Positions 25,318 to 34,002 of a DNA stretch of 51,562 nucleotides are shown one piece after another (position 1 is the first letter of the stretch; each line of letters starts with the position of its first letter). The position numbers were made by a program, and so were the translations under genes. This stretch comes from Ruminococcaceae bacterium UBA7075 (lineage in GTDB: Bacteria > Bacillota > Clostridia > Oscillospirales > Acutalibacteraceae). Where the stretch lies: NCBI GenBank assembly GCA_002493635.1, contig DKZL01000072.1:1-51562 (forward strand), read 5' to 3'. The notes under the pieces are model-generated. The model was given only the letters and a program-made list of their open reading frames with translations. It had not been told where the DNA came from and ran no database searches.

Positions 25318-27810
25318 ATGGAACAATTCAATGTAACTGGAATGAGCTGTGCAGCGTGCAGTGCAAGGGTTGAAAAGGCTGTTTCCAAGGTAGACGGCGT
25401 CAGTTCCTGCTCTGTCAGCCTGCTGACAAATTCAATGGGAGTTGAGGGCACTGCAAAAGCTGATGACATCATAAAAGCTGTTGAAGATGCAGGCTACGGT
25501 GCATCTTTAAAAAATGACAGAGAAAAATCTGCAAAATCAGTCGACAGCGACGCACTTAAAGACACTGAAACGCCTAAAATAAAAAAACGGCTGATTGCAT
25601 CGATAATTTTTCTTGCAGTACTGATGTATATTTCAATGGGACATATGATGTGGAATTTTCCGCTCCCCTCTTTCCTTGCTGAAAATCATATTGCTATGGG
25701 ACTTGTTCAGCTTTTGCTTACAGTCATAATAATGGTAATTAATCAACACTTTTTCATAAGCGGATTCAAGGGCATAATCCACCGCTCACCGAATATGGAC
25801 ACGCTTGTTGCCCTTGGGTCAGGCGCGGCATTTATTTACAGCACCTATGCATTGTTTGCGATGACAAACGCTCAACTTAACGGCGATATGCAGGCAGTTA
25901 TGGGGTATATGCACGAATTTTATTTTGAATCAGCCGCAATGATTTTAACGCTTATTACAGTCGGCAAAATGCTTGAGGCGCACTCCAAAGGCAAAACTAC
26001 CGATGCGCTTAAAGGGCTTATGAATCTGGCACCCAAAACTGCTGTTATTGTAAAAGACGGAGTTGAAACCGAAGTATCAATCGACAGTGTTCAAAAGGAC
26101 GATATTTTTGTTGTGCGTCCGGGAGAAAGCATTCCCGTTGACGGGATAATTCTTGAAGGAAGCAGTGCTGTCAACGAATCTGCTCTGACAGGTGAAAGTA
26201 TTCCGACAGATAAAAATGTCGGTGATAAGGTATCTGCCGCTACAATTAACCAATCTGGATTTATAAGATGTAAAGCTGAACGAGTGGGAGAAGATACAAC
26301 GCTTTCACAAATAATAAGAATGGTCAGCGACGCCGCCGCAACAAAAGCTCCGATTGCGAAAATCGCAGATAAAGTATCCGGCATATTTGTTCCGGTAGTA
26401 ATTATCATAGCAATTATTACGGCAGTTATCTGGCTTCTTATCGGCGACCCGTTCGGCTCTGCACTTCAAAAGGCAATCTCGGTTCTTGTAATAAGCTGTC
26501 CATGCGCCCTCGGTCTTGCAACTCCTGTTGCAATTATGGTAGGCAACGGTGTCGGAGCACGCAACGGAATCTTATTTAAAACAGCCGTTTCGCTTGAAAC
26601 ATCAGGCAATATAAATATTGTTGCACTTGATAAAACAGGCACTATCACGAGCGGCGAACCTAAGGTGACGGATATTGTAACATCAGACGGCATCAGCGAA
26701 GCTGAGCTTTTGCAGACTGCCGTTACACTTGAATGCAAAAGTGAACATCCGCTTGCAAAAGCAATTATCGGTAAGGCTGAGGAAATGCAAATCACTCGGC
26801 AGGAGATTAGCAATTTTCAGATTCTCGCAGGAAACGGACTTAGCGGAACACTTGAAAACACACTTGTTGCAGGCGGTAATCTGAATTTTATCAGTTCAAG
26901 GGCAGAAATTGTAAGTGAGATAAAAGCAAAAGCCGAACAGCTCGCCGAAAACGGCAAAACTCCGTTATTTTTCTCAAAAGGAAATAAATTACTTGGTATT
27001 ATTGCCGTTGCCGACGTAATCAAAGAGGACAGCCCCCGTGCAATCAAAGAGCTTCGTGATATGGGAATCAAGGTTGTTATGCTCACGGGCGACAATGTAA
27101 AAACTGCTGATGCAATCGGCAAACAGGCAGGCGTTGACGAAGTTATCGCAGGAGTTCTGCCTGACGGCAAGGAAAAGGTAATCCAGAAACTTAAAATGCA
27201 GGGCAAGGTTGCAATGGTAGGCGACGGAATTAACGATGCTCCTGCGCTGACATCTGCTGATGTGGGCATTGCAATCGGAGCAGGAACCGACATAGCCATT
27301 GACGCCGCTGACATTGTTCTTATGAAAAGCAGACTGTCAGATGTTCCTGCCGCTATCCGACTTGGCAGATCTACTCTCAGAAATATTCACGAAAATCTTT
27401 TCTGGGCATTTATCTACAATATAATAGGTATACCGCTCGCCGCAGGTCTGTTTACTCCGATTTTCGGCTGGGGACTTAATCCTATGTTCGGTGCCGCTGC
27501 AATGAGCCTGTCAAGCTTTTGCGTTGTTACAAACGCACTGCGGCTGAATTTTGTTAAAATTCACTCTGCAAAGAGAGATAAAAAAATAAAATCAAAGGAG
27601 AAAAAGAAAATGACAAAAACAATGAAGATTGAGGGTATGATGTGTCCTCACTGTGAAGCAAGAGTAAAGCAGGTGCTTGAGGAACTTCCCGAGGTTGAGA
27701 GTGTTGTTGCAAACCATGAAAAAGGCACGGCAGAGCTGATATTAAACAAAGAAATATCTGACGAAATCCTCAAAAAAACGGTTGAGGAGCAAGGATACAA
27801 GGTGCTGTAA
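25318..27810 (+). CDS. copA: Copper-exporting P1B-ATPase with C-terminal CopZ-like domain
   Basis: CopA pumps Cu(I) out of the cytosol. From the ATG at 25318 (AAAGG site) it has an N-terminal heavy-metal domain with GMSCAAC (C11, C14), eight membrane helices with SCPCALGLATP (near 394), the phosphorylation site DKTGTIT (D438) and GDGINDAPAL (near 635). Instead of stopping after the last helix, the frame continues through a Lys-rich linker into a second heavy-metal domain with GMMCPHC (near 776), giving 830 residues. The linker contains an A7 run and an internal ribosome site, so two products are possible. Confidence 0.93.
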   Translation: MEQFNVTGMSCAACSARVEKAVSKVDGVSSCSVSLLTNSMGVEGTAKADDIIKAVEDAGYGASLKNDREKSAKSVDSDALKDTETPKIKKRLIASIIFLAVLMYISMGHMMWNFPLPSFLAENHIAMGLVQLLLTVIIMVINQHFFISGFKGIIHRSPNMDTLVALGSGAAFIYSTYALFAMTNAQLNGDMQAVMGYMHEFYFESAAMILTLITVGKMLEAHSKGKTTDALKGLMNLAPKTAVIVKDGVETEVSIDSVQKDDIFVVRPGESIPVDGIILEGSSAVNESALTGESIPTDKNVGDKVSAATINQSGFIRCKAERVGEDTTLSQIIRMVSDAAATKAPIAKIADKVSGIFVPVVIIIAIITAVIWLLIGDPFGSALQKAISVLVISCPCALGLATPVAIMVGNGVGARNGILFKTAVSLETSGNINIVALDKTGTITSGEPKVTDIVTSDGISEAELLQTAVTLECKSEHPLAKAIIGKAEEMQITRQEISNFQILAGNGLSGTLENTLVAGGNLNFISSRAEIVSEIKAKAEQLAENGKTPLFFSKGNKLLGIIAVADVIKEDSPRAIKELRDMGIKVVMLTGDNVKTADAIGKQAGVDEVIAGVLPDGKEKVIQKLKMQGKVAMVGDGINDAPALTSADVGIAIGAGTDIAIDAADIVLMKSRLSDVPAAIRLGRSTLRNIHENLFWAFIYNIIGIPLAAGLFTPIFGWGLNPMFGAAAMSLSSFCVVTNALRLNFVKIHSAKRDKKIKSKEKKKMTKTMKIEGMMCPHCEARVKQVLEELPEVESVVANHEKGTAELILNKEISDEILKKTVEEQGYKVL
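27580..27600 (+). promoter_or_regulatory. A7 slippery run, hidden stop and internal ribosome site at the copA/copZ junction
   Basis: Seven A residues (27580-27586) follow GAT. In the main frame they read through; with one A fewer the next codon would be TAA (27587-27589). An AAAGGAG Shine-Dalgarno lies at 27594-27600, nine bases before an ATG. The layout is exactly that of copA stop followed by copZ start, shifted by one base. Confidence 0.75.
27610..27810 (+). CDS. copZ: Copper chaperone CopZ-like domain, possible internal start
   Basis: The last 66 codons of the copA frame begin MTKTMKIEGMMCPHCEARV, a complete CopZ/Atx1-type fold with CPHC copper site. A free CopZ would ferry Cu(I) to CopA and CsoR. 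An AAAGGAG ribosome site ends nine bases before the ATG at 27610, so independent translation is likely even if the copA frame also runs through it. In related operons copZ is usually a separate gene after copA. Confidence 0.65.
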   Translation: MTKTMKIEGMMCPHCEARVKQVLEELPEVESVVANHEKGTAELILNKEISDEILKKTVEEQGYKVL

Positions 27811-27841
27811 TTTTCGGTTGTCAAATAAATGAAAAAAACAC

Positions 27842-27870
27842 TTGAAAACAATCATTTATTGGAGTATCAT
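27842..27870 (+). promoter_or_regulatory. Putative promoter of ackA
   Basis: TTGAAA and TATCAT are 17 bases apart, 41 bases before the ackA ATG. AATAAATGA and TCATTTATT (27824-27860) could form a stem overlapping it, possibly a weak copA terminator. Confidence 0.5.
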
Positions 27871-27911
27871 AATTAACAGGTAATAATTACTTGCAAAGGG
27901 GAAAAATAATT

Positions 27912-29120
27912 ATGAAAATTCTTGTAATCAACGCCGGAAGCTCTTCACTTAAATATCAGCTTATCGACGCCGAAAACGAAACAGTTCTTGCAAAAGGCAA
28001 CTGCGAAAGAATCGGCACAGACGGAGCGTTTATCGGCTTTAAAACTCCGAACGGAGAAAAAATTGAACGCAAAACACAGATGCTCAATCATACACAGGCA
28101 TTTGAAGCAGTTAAGGCTGCGCTTACAGACAGCGAGTACGGTGTAGTCAGCGACCTTTCGGAGATTTCAGCCGTAGGTCACAGAATTGTGCAGGGCGGTT
28201 CATATTTTGACAAATCAGTGCTTGTAAACAATGATGTGCTGAACAAAATAAAGGAGCTTGCTCCTCTTGCGCCGCTTCATAATCCTGCTGCCTTGCAGGG
28301 TATTGAGGCATGCACAAAGGTTTTTGGTACAAAAACTCCGCAGGTAACTGTTTTTGATACTGCATTTCATCAGACAATGCCCGAAAAAGCTTATATGTAC
28401 GCTATTCCTTATAAATACTACGAAAAGTACGGCATAAGAAAATATGGCTTCCATGGCACATCACATCGTTATGTAACCGACAAAATGGCTGAGCTTATGG
28501 GTAAAAAGAAAGAAGAACTGAAGCTTATCACCTGTCATATCGGAAACGGTTCTTCAATCAGTGCAGTTAAAAACGGTAAAGTTATTGATACAACAATGGG
28601 ACTTACACCGCTTGGCGGCTTTATGATGGGCACACGCTCAGGCTCACTCGATCCGTCGGTCGTAACCTTTATTGCTGAGAAACAATGTCTTTCACCTGAT
28701 GAGCTTTCAGATATTCTCAACAAAGAATCAGGACTTCTCGGCATTTCGGGCGTATCATCAGATGACCGCGATGTACTTGAAGCTGAGAGAAACGGCAACA
28801 GAAGAGCACACCTTGCTCACGAAATGCTTTACTATCAGATTGCACAGTACATTGGAAGCTATTATGTAACACTCGGTGGCTGCGACGGTATTGTATTTAC
28901 AGCAGGTCTTGGCGAAAATCAGGCACAGCTTCGTGAAAAAGTATGTGAGTACCTTGATTGCTTCGGAGTTAAAATTAATAAGGAATTTAACGAAAAGGCT
29001 ACTTTGGGAGTTACAGGTACAATTTCGACCGAAGATTCTGCTATCCGGGTTGAGGTAATTGCAACTGACGAAGAAATGGTAATTGCAAGAGATACTAAGG
29101 CTATTGTTGAAACTCTTTAA
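27912..29120 (+). CDS. ackA: Acetate kinase
   Basis: AckA makes ATP from acetyl phosphate and ADP, giving acetate, the main energy-yielding step of many gut anaerobes. The N-terminal MKILVINAGSSSLKYQ, the catalytic GFHGTSHRYV and THIGNG-type CHIGNGSSISA, and TMGLTPLGG are all present over 402 residues. The ATG at 27912 has an AAAGGGG site. No pta gene is adjacent, unlike in many Firmicutes. Its own promoter separates it from copA. Confidence 0.96.
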   Translation: MKILVINAGSSSLKYQLIDAENETVLAKGNCERIGTDGAFIGFKTPNGEKIERKTQMLNHTQAFEAVKAALTDSEYGVVSDLSEISAVGHRIVQGGSYFDKSVLVNNDVLNKIKELAPLAPLHNPAALQGIEACTKVFGTKTPQVTVFDTAFHQTMPEKAYMYAIPYKYYEKYGIRKYGFHGTSHRYVTDKMAELMGKKKEELKLITCHIGNGSSISAVKNGKVIDTTMGLTPLGGFMMGTRSGSLDPSVVTFIAEKQCLSPDELSDILNKESGLLGISGVSSDDRDVLEAERNGNRRAHLAHEMLYYQIAQYIGSYYVTLGGCDGIVFTAGLGENQAQLREKVCEYLDCFGVKINKEFNEKATLGVTGTISTEDSAIRVEVIATDEEMVIARDTKAIVETL

Positions 29121-29140
29121 TTTATCAAAATATAAAAGTT

Positions 29141-29176
29141 ATGGGACTGTTCAAAATATGAACAGCCCCATTTTCT
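29141..29176. terminator. Terminator between ackA and the DUF378 gene
   Basis: ATGGGACTGTTC and GAACAGCCCCAT pair with one mismatch and are followed by TTTTC, between convergent genes. Confidence 0.75.
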
Positions 29177-29186
29177 ATATTAGACA

Positions 29187-29417
29187 CTATGCATTATGTC
29201 GGCTCAAGCCGTCATCTGCCACTTCTTCTCCTGTATCTCTGAACAGCAGCGAAATACACCAGATTGCGGCAAGGCCAACAATAATATATATTATTCTGCT
29301 GACAATTCCTGTCTGACCGCCAAAAATCCAGGCTACAAGGTCGAACTGAAAAATACCAATGCTTCCCCAGTTAATTCCGCCTATAACAAGAAGCGTCAAC
29401 GCAATCTTATCAAGCAT
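29187..29417 (-). CDS. DUF378 small membrane protein
   Basis: This 76-residue protein has two hydrophobic segments around INWGSIGIFQFDLV, the DUF378 (YuzA-like) signature, and a hydrophilic tail. Its function is unknown in all species. The ATG has a perfect AAAGGAGG site. It may share a transcript with the zinc-ribbon membrane protein upstream, 60 bases away. Confidence 0.8.
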   Translation of the reverse strand: MLDKIALTLLVIGGINWGSIGIFQFDLVAWIFGGQTGIVSRIIYIIVGLAAIWCISLLFRDTGEEVADDGLSRHNA

Positions 29418-29477
29418 TCAAAATCCTCCTTTAGAATTTCTTGATAATAGTGTTGACGCATATTTTTAAATTATTCA

Positions 29478-29852
29478 TCAAAAAAACATCATAAAAACAA
29501 AAGCTGCAATTCCAAGTACAAGCACTGCAATTCCAATGTATCTGGTAATTTTTACAGATTTTTTAATTTTATGCTTTGAAATCATATTTTCTGTCGGAAA
29601 AGGGAGTAAAATCAACATAATTCCAAGCACCAAACAGCTTAGGAGTGTAATTATCATACCGGCTGTTCTTAAAAAGGAAAATAAAAAAATTCCAATAGGA
29701 ATGCCGAAAACACATATACCGTTTACTATTGAAAAAATATGTTCAAATTTTTCCCGCAGTTCATAAAATTTATTTGCATCTGCATGACAATCTTCGTCAC
29801 AGTATTGCTCAAAATATGAGATTTCCTTTGCACAATATTCGCACTTTTTCAT
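29478..29852 (-). CDS. Small membrane protein with N-terminal zinc-ribbon-like cysteines
   Basis: I do not recognise this 124-residue protein. Its N-terminus MKKCEYCAKEISYFEQYCDEDC has a Cys-x2-Cys and Cys-x3-Cys pair that could bind zinc, followed by a short charged helix, two membrane segments (about residues 45-85), a basic loop KHKIKKSVK and a third membrane segment at the end. The ATG at 29852 has an AAGGAGAGG site; an earlier in-frame start at 29882 has none. A role cannot be assigned. Confidence 0.7.
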   Translation of the reverse strand: MKKCEYCAKEISYFEQYCDEDCHADANKFYELREKFEHIFSIVNGICVFGIPIGIFLFSFLRTAGMIITLLSCLVLGIMLILLPFPTENMISKHKIKKSVKITRYIGIAVLVLGIAAFVFMMFF

Positions 29853-30014
29853 AATGCCTCTCCTTATATACAAGGCAAACAATAAGTTTGTCTGATTTCC
29901 AAAATAATACTACTTTATATTAACATAACAACCAAAAAGTTTCAAGATTTTTTGTGCGTTTCAAATGTTTTCATTTGATTGCTTGCACATAAATTTTTAC
30001 AAAAATTTTTGAGG

Positions 30015-30043
30015 TTGAGTTTTCGTTTTTTATCGATTACAAT
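30015..30043 (+). promoter_or_regulatory. Putative promoter of the deaminase-like gene
   Basis: TTGAGT and TACAAT are spaced by 17 bases, 39 bases before the ATG at 30083. Confidence 0.45.
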
Positions 30044-30082
30044 ATGATTAGGTTATTTTAGATTTATTAAGGGGAAAAATAT

Positions 30083-31033
30083 ATGAACTTTATTGAAGCA
30101 TTAAAAAGTGAGAACATTGAAAATATACGCCAATTCCCAAAATCAGACTTACATAATCATTTTGTTTTAGGCGGAAACAGAGAATACATATTTAAAAAGA
30201 CAGGACATTACATAAAGCCAATATCACATCCTTTGAAATCTATGAATGAAATGGACGCTTGGAGCAACAAATATATAGGCAACTACTTTAACAACACAGA
30301 TTTGAGAAAGCTGCTTATTGACGCTACATTCGTTCAAGCAAAATTTGATGGCGTAAGTATATTGGAAATCGGCGAAGATGTGTGGGGATTAAGCGAGTTT
30401 TTCGACAACGATATTGAAAAACTTATTTACGCTTTTCAGGAAGCCAACGAAAGAATCGCTCCTGAAATTGAATTAAGATTACAAATTGGGTTATCAAGAC
30501 ATTGCTCTATCGAATATCTGGAGGACTGTCTGAAGCACTTCTGGGGACACAAGGAATTTTATTCTATTGATTTGTACGGTGACGAGCTTGCTCAGCCAAT
30601 CAAAAACTTTGTTCCTATTTATGAGAAAGCCGCTGAGAACGGATTAATTTTAAAAACTCATATCGGCGAGTGGGGTTCTGCGAATGACATTATGCAGGCA
30701 ATTAATCTGCTGCATCTTAATGAAATTCAGCACGGTATAGCATCAGCTAACAACGATGATGTTATTAATTTACTTGCAGAAAAAAACATAAGACTCAATA
30801 TCACTCCATCAAGCAATATACTCTTGGGACGAGTATCTGATATGGCAAATCACCCTATCGCAAAGCTATACAGAAAAGGAGTAAATGTAACTATTAACTC
30901 TGATGATATATTAATCTTTGATTCGGATGTTTCAAAAGAGTATCTGCGTTTATATAAATCAGGCTGTCTGAGTGCAGAAGAGCTTGATAATATCAGACTT
31001 AACGGATTAAAACATATTCAAATCAGCCGGTAA
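30083..31033 (+). CDS. Adenosine deaminase-like amidohydrolase
   Basis: The 316-residue protein keeps the metal and catalytic residues of the adenosine/AMP deaminase fold: HNH (H24, H26), THIGE (H193, E196), QHG (H217) and NSDD (D274, D275). The surrounding sequence differs from classical Add proteins (SDLHNHFVLGG instead of AELHLHLDG), so the substrate may not be adenosine. Active-site completeness argues for a working deaminase. It stands alone, between its own promoter and copy C of the dispersed element, whose sequence includes its stop codon. Confidence 0.75.
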   Translation: MNFIEALKSENIENIRQFPKSDLHNHFVLGGNREYIFKKTGHYIKPISHPLKSMNEMDAWSNKYIGNYFNNTDLRKLLIDATFVQAKFDGVSILEIGEDVWGLSEFFDNDIEKLIYAFQEANERIAPEIELRLQIGLSRHCSIEYLEDCLKHFWGHKEFYSIDLYGDELAQPIKNFVPIYEKAAENGLILKTHIGEWGSANDIMQAINLLHLNEIQHGIASANNDDVINLLAEKNIRLNITPSSNILLGRVSDMANHPIAKLYRKGVNVTINSDDILIFDSDVSKEYLRLYKSGCLSAEELDNIRLNGLKHIQISR

Positions 31034-31110
31034 ACTGCCCCTATCCAGGCAGACAACACCATATAAAAACTCACTTCTTCTGTCCGACTGTTTCCAAGAA
31101 GTTTCCTATA
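31024..31110 (+). repeat. Dispersed intergenic element, copy C
   Basis: This copy begins inside the last codons of the deaminase-like gene, so the gene's TAA is part of the element. It keeps cagccggt, ggcagaca-caccatataaa and tttcctata but diverges in the middle, where ACTTCTT and AAGAAGT form a private hairpin. CTGCC-N8-GGCAG is a five-pair stem. It ends just before a bidirectional terminator. Confidence 0.75.
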
Positions 31111-31114
31111 AAGC

Positions 31115-31154
31115 AAAAAAGGATTGTCATATTTAAAACTGACAATCCTTTTTT
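31115..31154. terminator. Bidirectional terminator
   Basis: GGATTGTCA and TGACAATCC form the stem with A6 before and T6 after, between the deaminase-like gene and the first LCP gene. Confidence 0.9.
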
Positions 31155-31178
31155 ATTTATGTATGATACCAACCGCTT

Positions 31179-32477
31179 TTATCCGACCGGCTGATAGAAA
31201 ACACTTAGGAACATTTCATAAAACTTCGTTTCATCAATATAAAATTCCGCATAGTCGCCGTTTTGCTTTGCCTCTCCCGGCACATTCAATGTATCATATG
31301 ACATTCCGCCATTAGTAATAGCTGTTGCAGCCAGATAGCAAATTTTTGAAGCATTAATATTCGTACAGGAATATTCTCCTGCAGCATTAAACAGATTAAG
31401 AGGGATAGAAAAATCCGACTTTGTCTGAGAAATCAGCTTGCTTATAAAAGCGTTAAGATAAATCTGCTGTCTTGCCATACGGTAATTATTTGCATCCACC
31501 GTATCATGACGTCTTTCTCTAACAAAAGCTTCTGCCTGTTCACCTTCAAGATGATACGTTTCGCCCTCTTTAAATTCTCCTATAGTTTCGGGAGATACTA
31601 CATCTACGCCGCCGACACTGTCATTAATAGCCGCTATACCGTCAAGGTCAAGTGAATAATATGAGTTAATCGGAATATTATAAAATATCCTCTTAACCGC
31701 ATTAACTTGGTTATTACAGCTTGTTTCTTTGCCGTCGCCAAAAGAATACGCAAGACAAAGCTGCATTGTATTCATTCCTATATATGAGCCGCCTGCTGAA
31801 TACTCTGTAATTTCTGTCATAATATCTCGGGAAATATTAATCATTGTCATTTTTCCTGTTGATGTATCAACAGTCAGCAAAATATTGACATCAGACTGAC
31901 CTGCCTGTCCTATTGTTTTGGGAGCGTCAAGCTCACGCTCGTCAATACCCATCATCAAAATGCTGGTAATATTTTTATTGTATCTGTAAGTCACTCCGTT
32001 ATAGACAACAATATCTCCGTTATTCTGTACATCAACATTCTCGGGTGCCGAAATAGAATAATCATTACTTATAAGTTCATTACTGCCGTTATAATAAAGT
32101 AAGGCAACAGTTCCGACAACCATAACAATCAGTCCAAGCAATACACAGCTTATCGAAAGCGCAACCTTCTTCCACAGCTTCATCTTCTTCTTTTTTCTGC
32201 AGTGATGATTTTTATGTTTTTTTCTGACCCCTCTGTTGCTTACAACAAATGGTATATCATCAAGTTCTTCAGAAAAATCCTCGGTTTTTAAATTGCTTGC
32301 AATTTTCTTGCTTTTTGCAGGCTTTTTATAGATATAATCATCAAGATCATCATATGCAGAAAAATCTTTATTAACAACATCTGACTTTTCTGAAATTGAA
32401 TCTGAGTAATCAACATATTTACTATTTATGCTGATATTTTTTTCATGAGAATCATTATGCATTTTTCCATTCATCAT
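31179..32477 (-). CDS. LytR-CpsA-Psr (LCP) family protein with long cytoplasmic tail
   Basis: LCP proteins transfer lipid-linked glycopolymers to peptidoglycan. This 432-residue member has a cytoplasmic tail of about 90 residues ending in a Lys/Arg/His-rich block, one membrane helix (about 98-122), then the LCP domain with SILMMGIDERE, DVNILLTVD and VRERRHDTVDANNYRMARQ, the pyrophosphate-binding arginine region. Its start overlaps the sortase stop (ATGATGA), so the two are translationally coupled. The tail is longer than usual and could be a regulatory or partner site. Confidence 0.9.
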   Translation of the reverse strand: MMNGKMHNDSHEKNISINSKYVDYSDSISEKSDVVNKDFSAYDDLDDYIYKKPAKSKKIASNLKTEDFSEELDDIPFVVSNRGVRKKHKNHHCRKKKKMKLWKKVALSISCVLLGLIVMVVGTVALLYYNGSNELISNDYSISAPENVDVQNNGDIVVYNGVTYRYNKNITSILMMGIDERELDAPKTIGQAGQSDVNILLTVDTSTGKMTMINISRDIMTEITEYSAGGSYIGMNTMQLCLAYSFGDGKETSCNNQVNAVKRIFYNIPINSYYSLDLDGIAAINDSVGGVDVVSPETIGEFKEGETYHLEGEQAEAFVRERRHDTVDANNYRMARQQIYLNAFISKLISQTKSDFSIPLNLFNAAGEYSCTNINASKICYLAATAITNGGMSYDTLNVPGEAKQNGDYAEFYIDETKFYEMFLSVFYQPVG

Positions 32478-33307
32478 CTTTCAATCGCTTCGTTATTAAT
32501 TAATACGCCGTTTACCAGGTAACGACCGTCACCGCTGTTTAAGCAAGTACTTAAAGTTATTATTTTATCGTTCAAGGAAAGGTCAATATTACTTCGTACA
32601 TTTTTACTGACCGAGCGAGGATTTTTGATTGTATCAAGATAACTCTGAAATTGGTCATCCTTTGAAAAATCAAAGGAATTCATAATATGCCTGTCATCAT
32701 ATACAAAAGCTGACACAACCTTATATGTCAGTTTTCGATCGGATGTATAAATATATATCTTATCGTGACTTTCAAAAAAATTGTTGTCGGCAAATCTGTG
32801 CAGTGTTGCAAACATTGAACCGTTTGCCATATTATGACCATATAGTACGGTTACTTTGTCTGTAAAATCTCTCTTATTACAAACCTGCGAATAAATTGCG
32901 CCTGCAAAGCTGTAGTTTCCGTAAACATCGTGATCAAGATAATAATTATCATCAATGTAACTCTGACAAACAGGATAATTTACATTTGTTCCCGGAATAT
33001 AAATCCAAGAATAAATGTCACTGTTCTGGCTTGTTAATGATGAAAAATTTACGGGAGATACATTTGAATCAGTATCAATATCAGGAGTCGGCATCTCAGA
33101 AATCTGAGAATCAGCGGATTCAGTTACATTCTCACTTGGTAAGCTCTCAGCAGCATCAATACCGACTGACGTTGCAATCTGCCTATACTCGTTATTCGTT
33201 TTATTTTCATTAACATTTTTTAATACTAAAAAAGTAACTGAACCGAACACAATTAAAAGGCATAAAACAATAATAATTATCAAAACTATTTTTTTCTTAT
33301 TTTTCAT
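32474..33307 (-). CDS. srtB: Class B sortase
   Basis: This 277-residue transpeptidase has an N-terminal membrane anchor, then the sortase barrel with VLYGHNM (catalytic His), LSTC (C255) and GDGRYLVNG (Arg). The class B call rests on SYIDDNYYLDHDVYG and on GSMFATLHRF. Clostridial SrtB enzymes recognise S/PPxTG-type motifs, and the upstream gene encodes a protein with SPKTG, its likely substrate. The ATG at 33307 has an AAGGTGAT site. It is coupled to the downstream LCP gene. Confidence 0.93.
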   Translation of the reverse strand: MKNKKKIVLIIIIVLCLLIVFGSVTFLVLKNVNENKTNNEYRQIATSVGIDAAESLPSENVTESADSQISEMPTPDIDTDSNVSPVNFSSLTSQNSDIYSWIYIPGTNVNYPVCQSYIDDNYYLDHDVYGNYSFAGAIYSQVCNKRDFTDKVTVLYGHNMANGSMFATLHRFADNNFFESHDKIYIYTSDRKLTYKVVSAFVYDDRHIMNSFDFSKDDQFQSYLDTIKNPRSVSKNVRSNIDLSLNDKIITLSTCLNSGDGRYLVNGVLINNEAIER

Positions 33308-33454
33308 ACAAATCACCTTATTTTGTTATTTTATCATTAGTATTTTCCTATGTCAATATAATAGTGCGATTTGTCAGCATTACTGCTGTATCAATATAAA
33401 AAAACAAACTGATTGAATTATTTCATAACATTTAAAATAATTATAAAAGAAAAT

Positions 33455-33484
33455 ACAGGCTTCCTTATAACGACGGAAGCCTGT
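33455..33484 (-). terminator. Terminator after the sortase substrate gene
   Basis: ACAGGCTTCC and GGAAGCCTGT pair around a ten-base loop, followed on the minus strand by ATTTTCTTTT. It separates the substrate gene from srtB, so substrate levels can exceed those of sortase. Confidence 0.8.
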
Positions 33485-33501
33485 AAATGCTCAATATTAA
33501 A

Positions 33502-34002
33502 TTATTTTGACTTTACAAACTTAACTGTTGCAATACTGCAAGCTGCTAATGCAAAAAGAATTAATGCATAAACAGGTGCATCATTTCTGCCGGTCTTAGG
33601 TGATGAAGGACTTGTGTCTTTCACAACAATAGAAGTTCCGGCTTGTGTTGGGTTAGTTGAGCCGTCAACCTTTACATAATAAGGTGTGATAGTAACATCA
33701 CTTGTAATGATAATATCAAGTGCAGAATCCTTAAGTGAACCTAAAGCTTTGTATGAACCGTCGATTGTCCAGTGGTCAAAAGCGTAGTTGCTGTCTACGG
33801 TTACATAAAGATGAACCTCTTGCTCACCATCAGCGTTAATCTCTGTTTTAATTTCATATCCGGCAGTACCGCTTACTTGCTGATTCATAGTAATATTATA
33901 TTTTATTAATCCTTCAGGACTTTTAATATCAGCAGCAAAAGCAGGAACTGCGGCAAATATAACCAACATTATCGCCAAAATACAAGATACAACCTTTTTC
34001 AT
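33502..34002 (-). CDS. Cell-wall-anchored surface protein with SPKTG sorting signal
   Basis: From the ATG at 34002 (AGGAGG site) the 166-residue protein has a signal peptide ending near AFA, a small beta-rich body with DHWTIDGSYKALGS that resembles InlB B-repeat/Listeria-Bacteroides-type modules, a Pro/Ser/Thr linker, SPKTG at 134-138, a hydrophobic segment and the basic tail KFVKSK. It should be linked to peptidoglycan by the sortase encoded next to it. Ligand or role is unknown; its small size suggests a display module rather than an enzyme. Confidence 0.82.
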   Translation of the reverse strand: MKKVVSCILAIMLVIFAAVPAFAADIKSPEGLIKYNITMNQQVSGTAGYEIKTEINADGEQEVHLYVTVDSNYAFDHWTIDGSYKALGSLKDSALDIIITSDVTITPYYVKVDGSTNPTQAGTSIVVKDTSPSSPKTGRNDAPVYALILFALAACSIATVKFVKSK

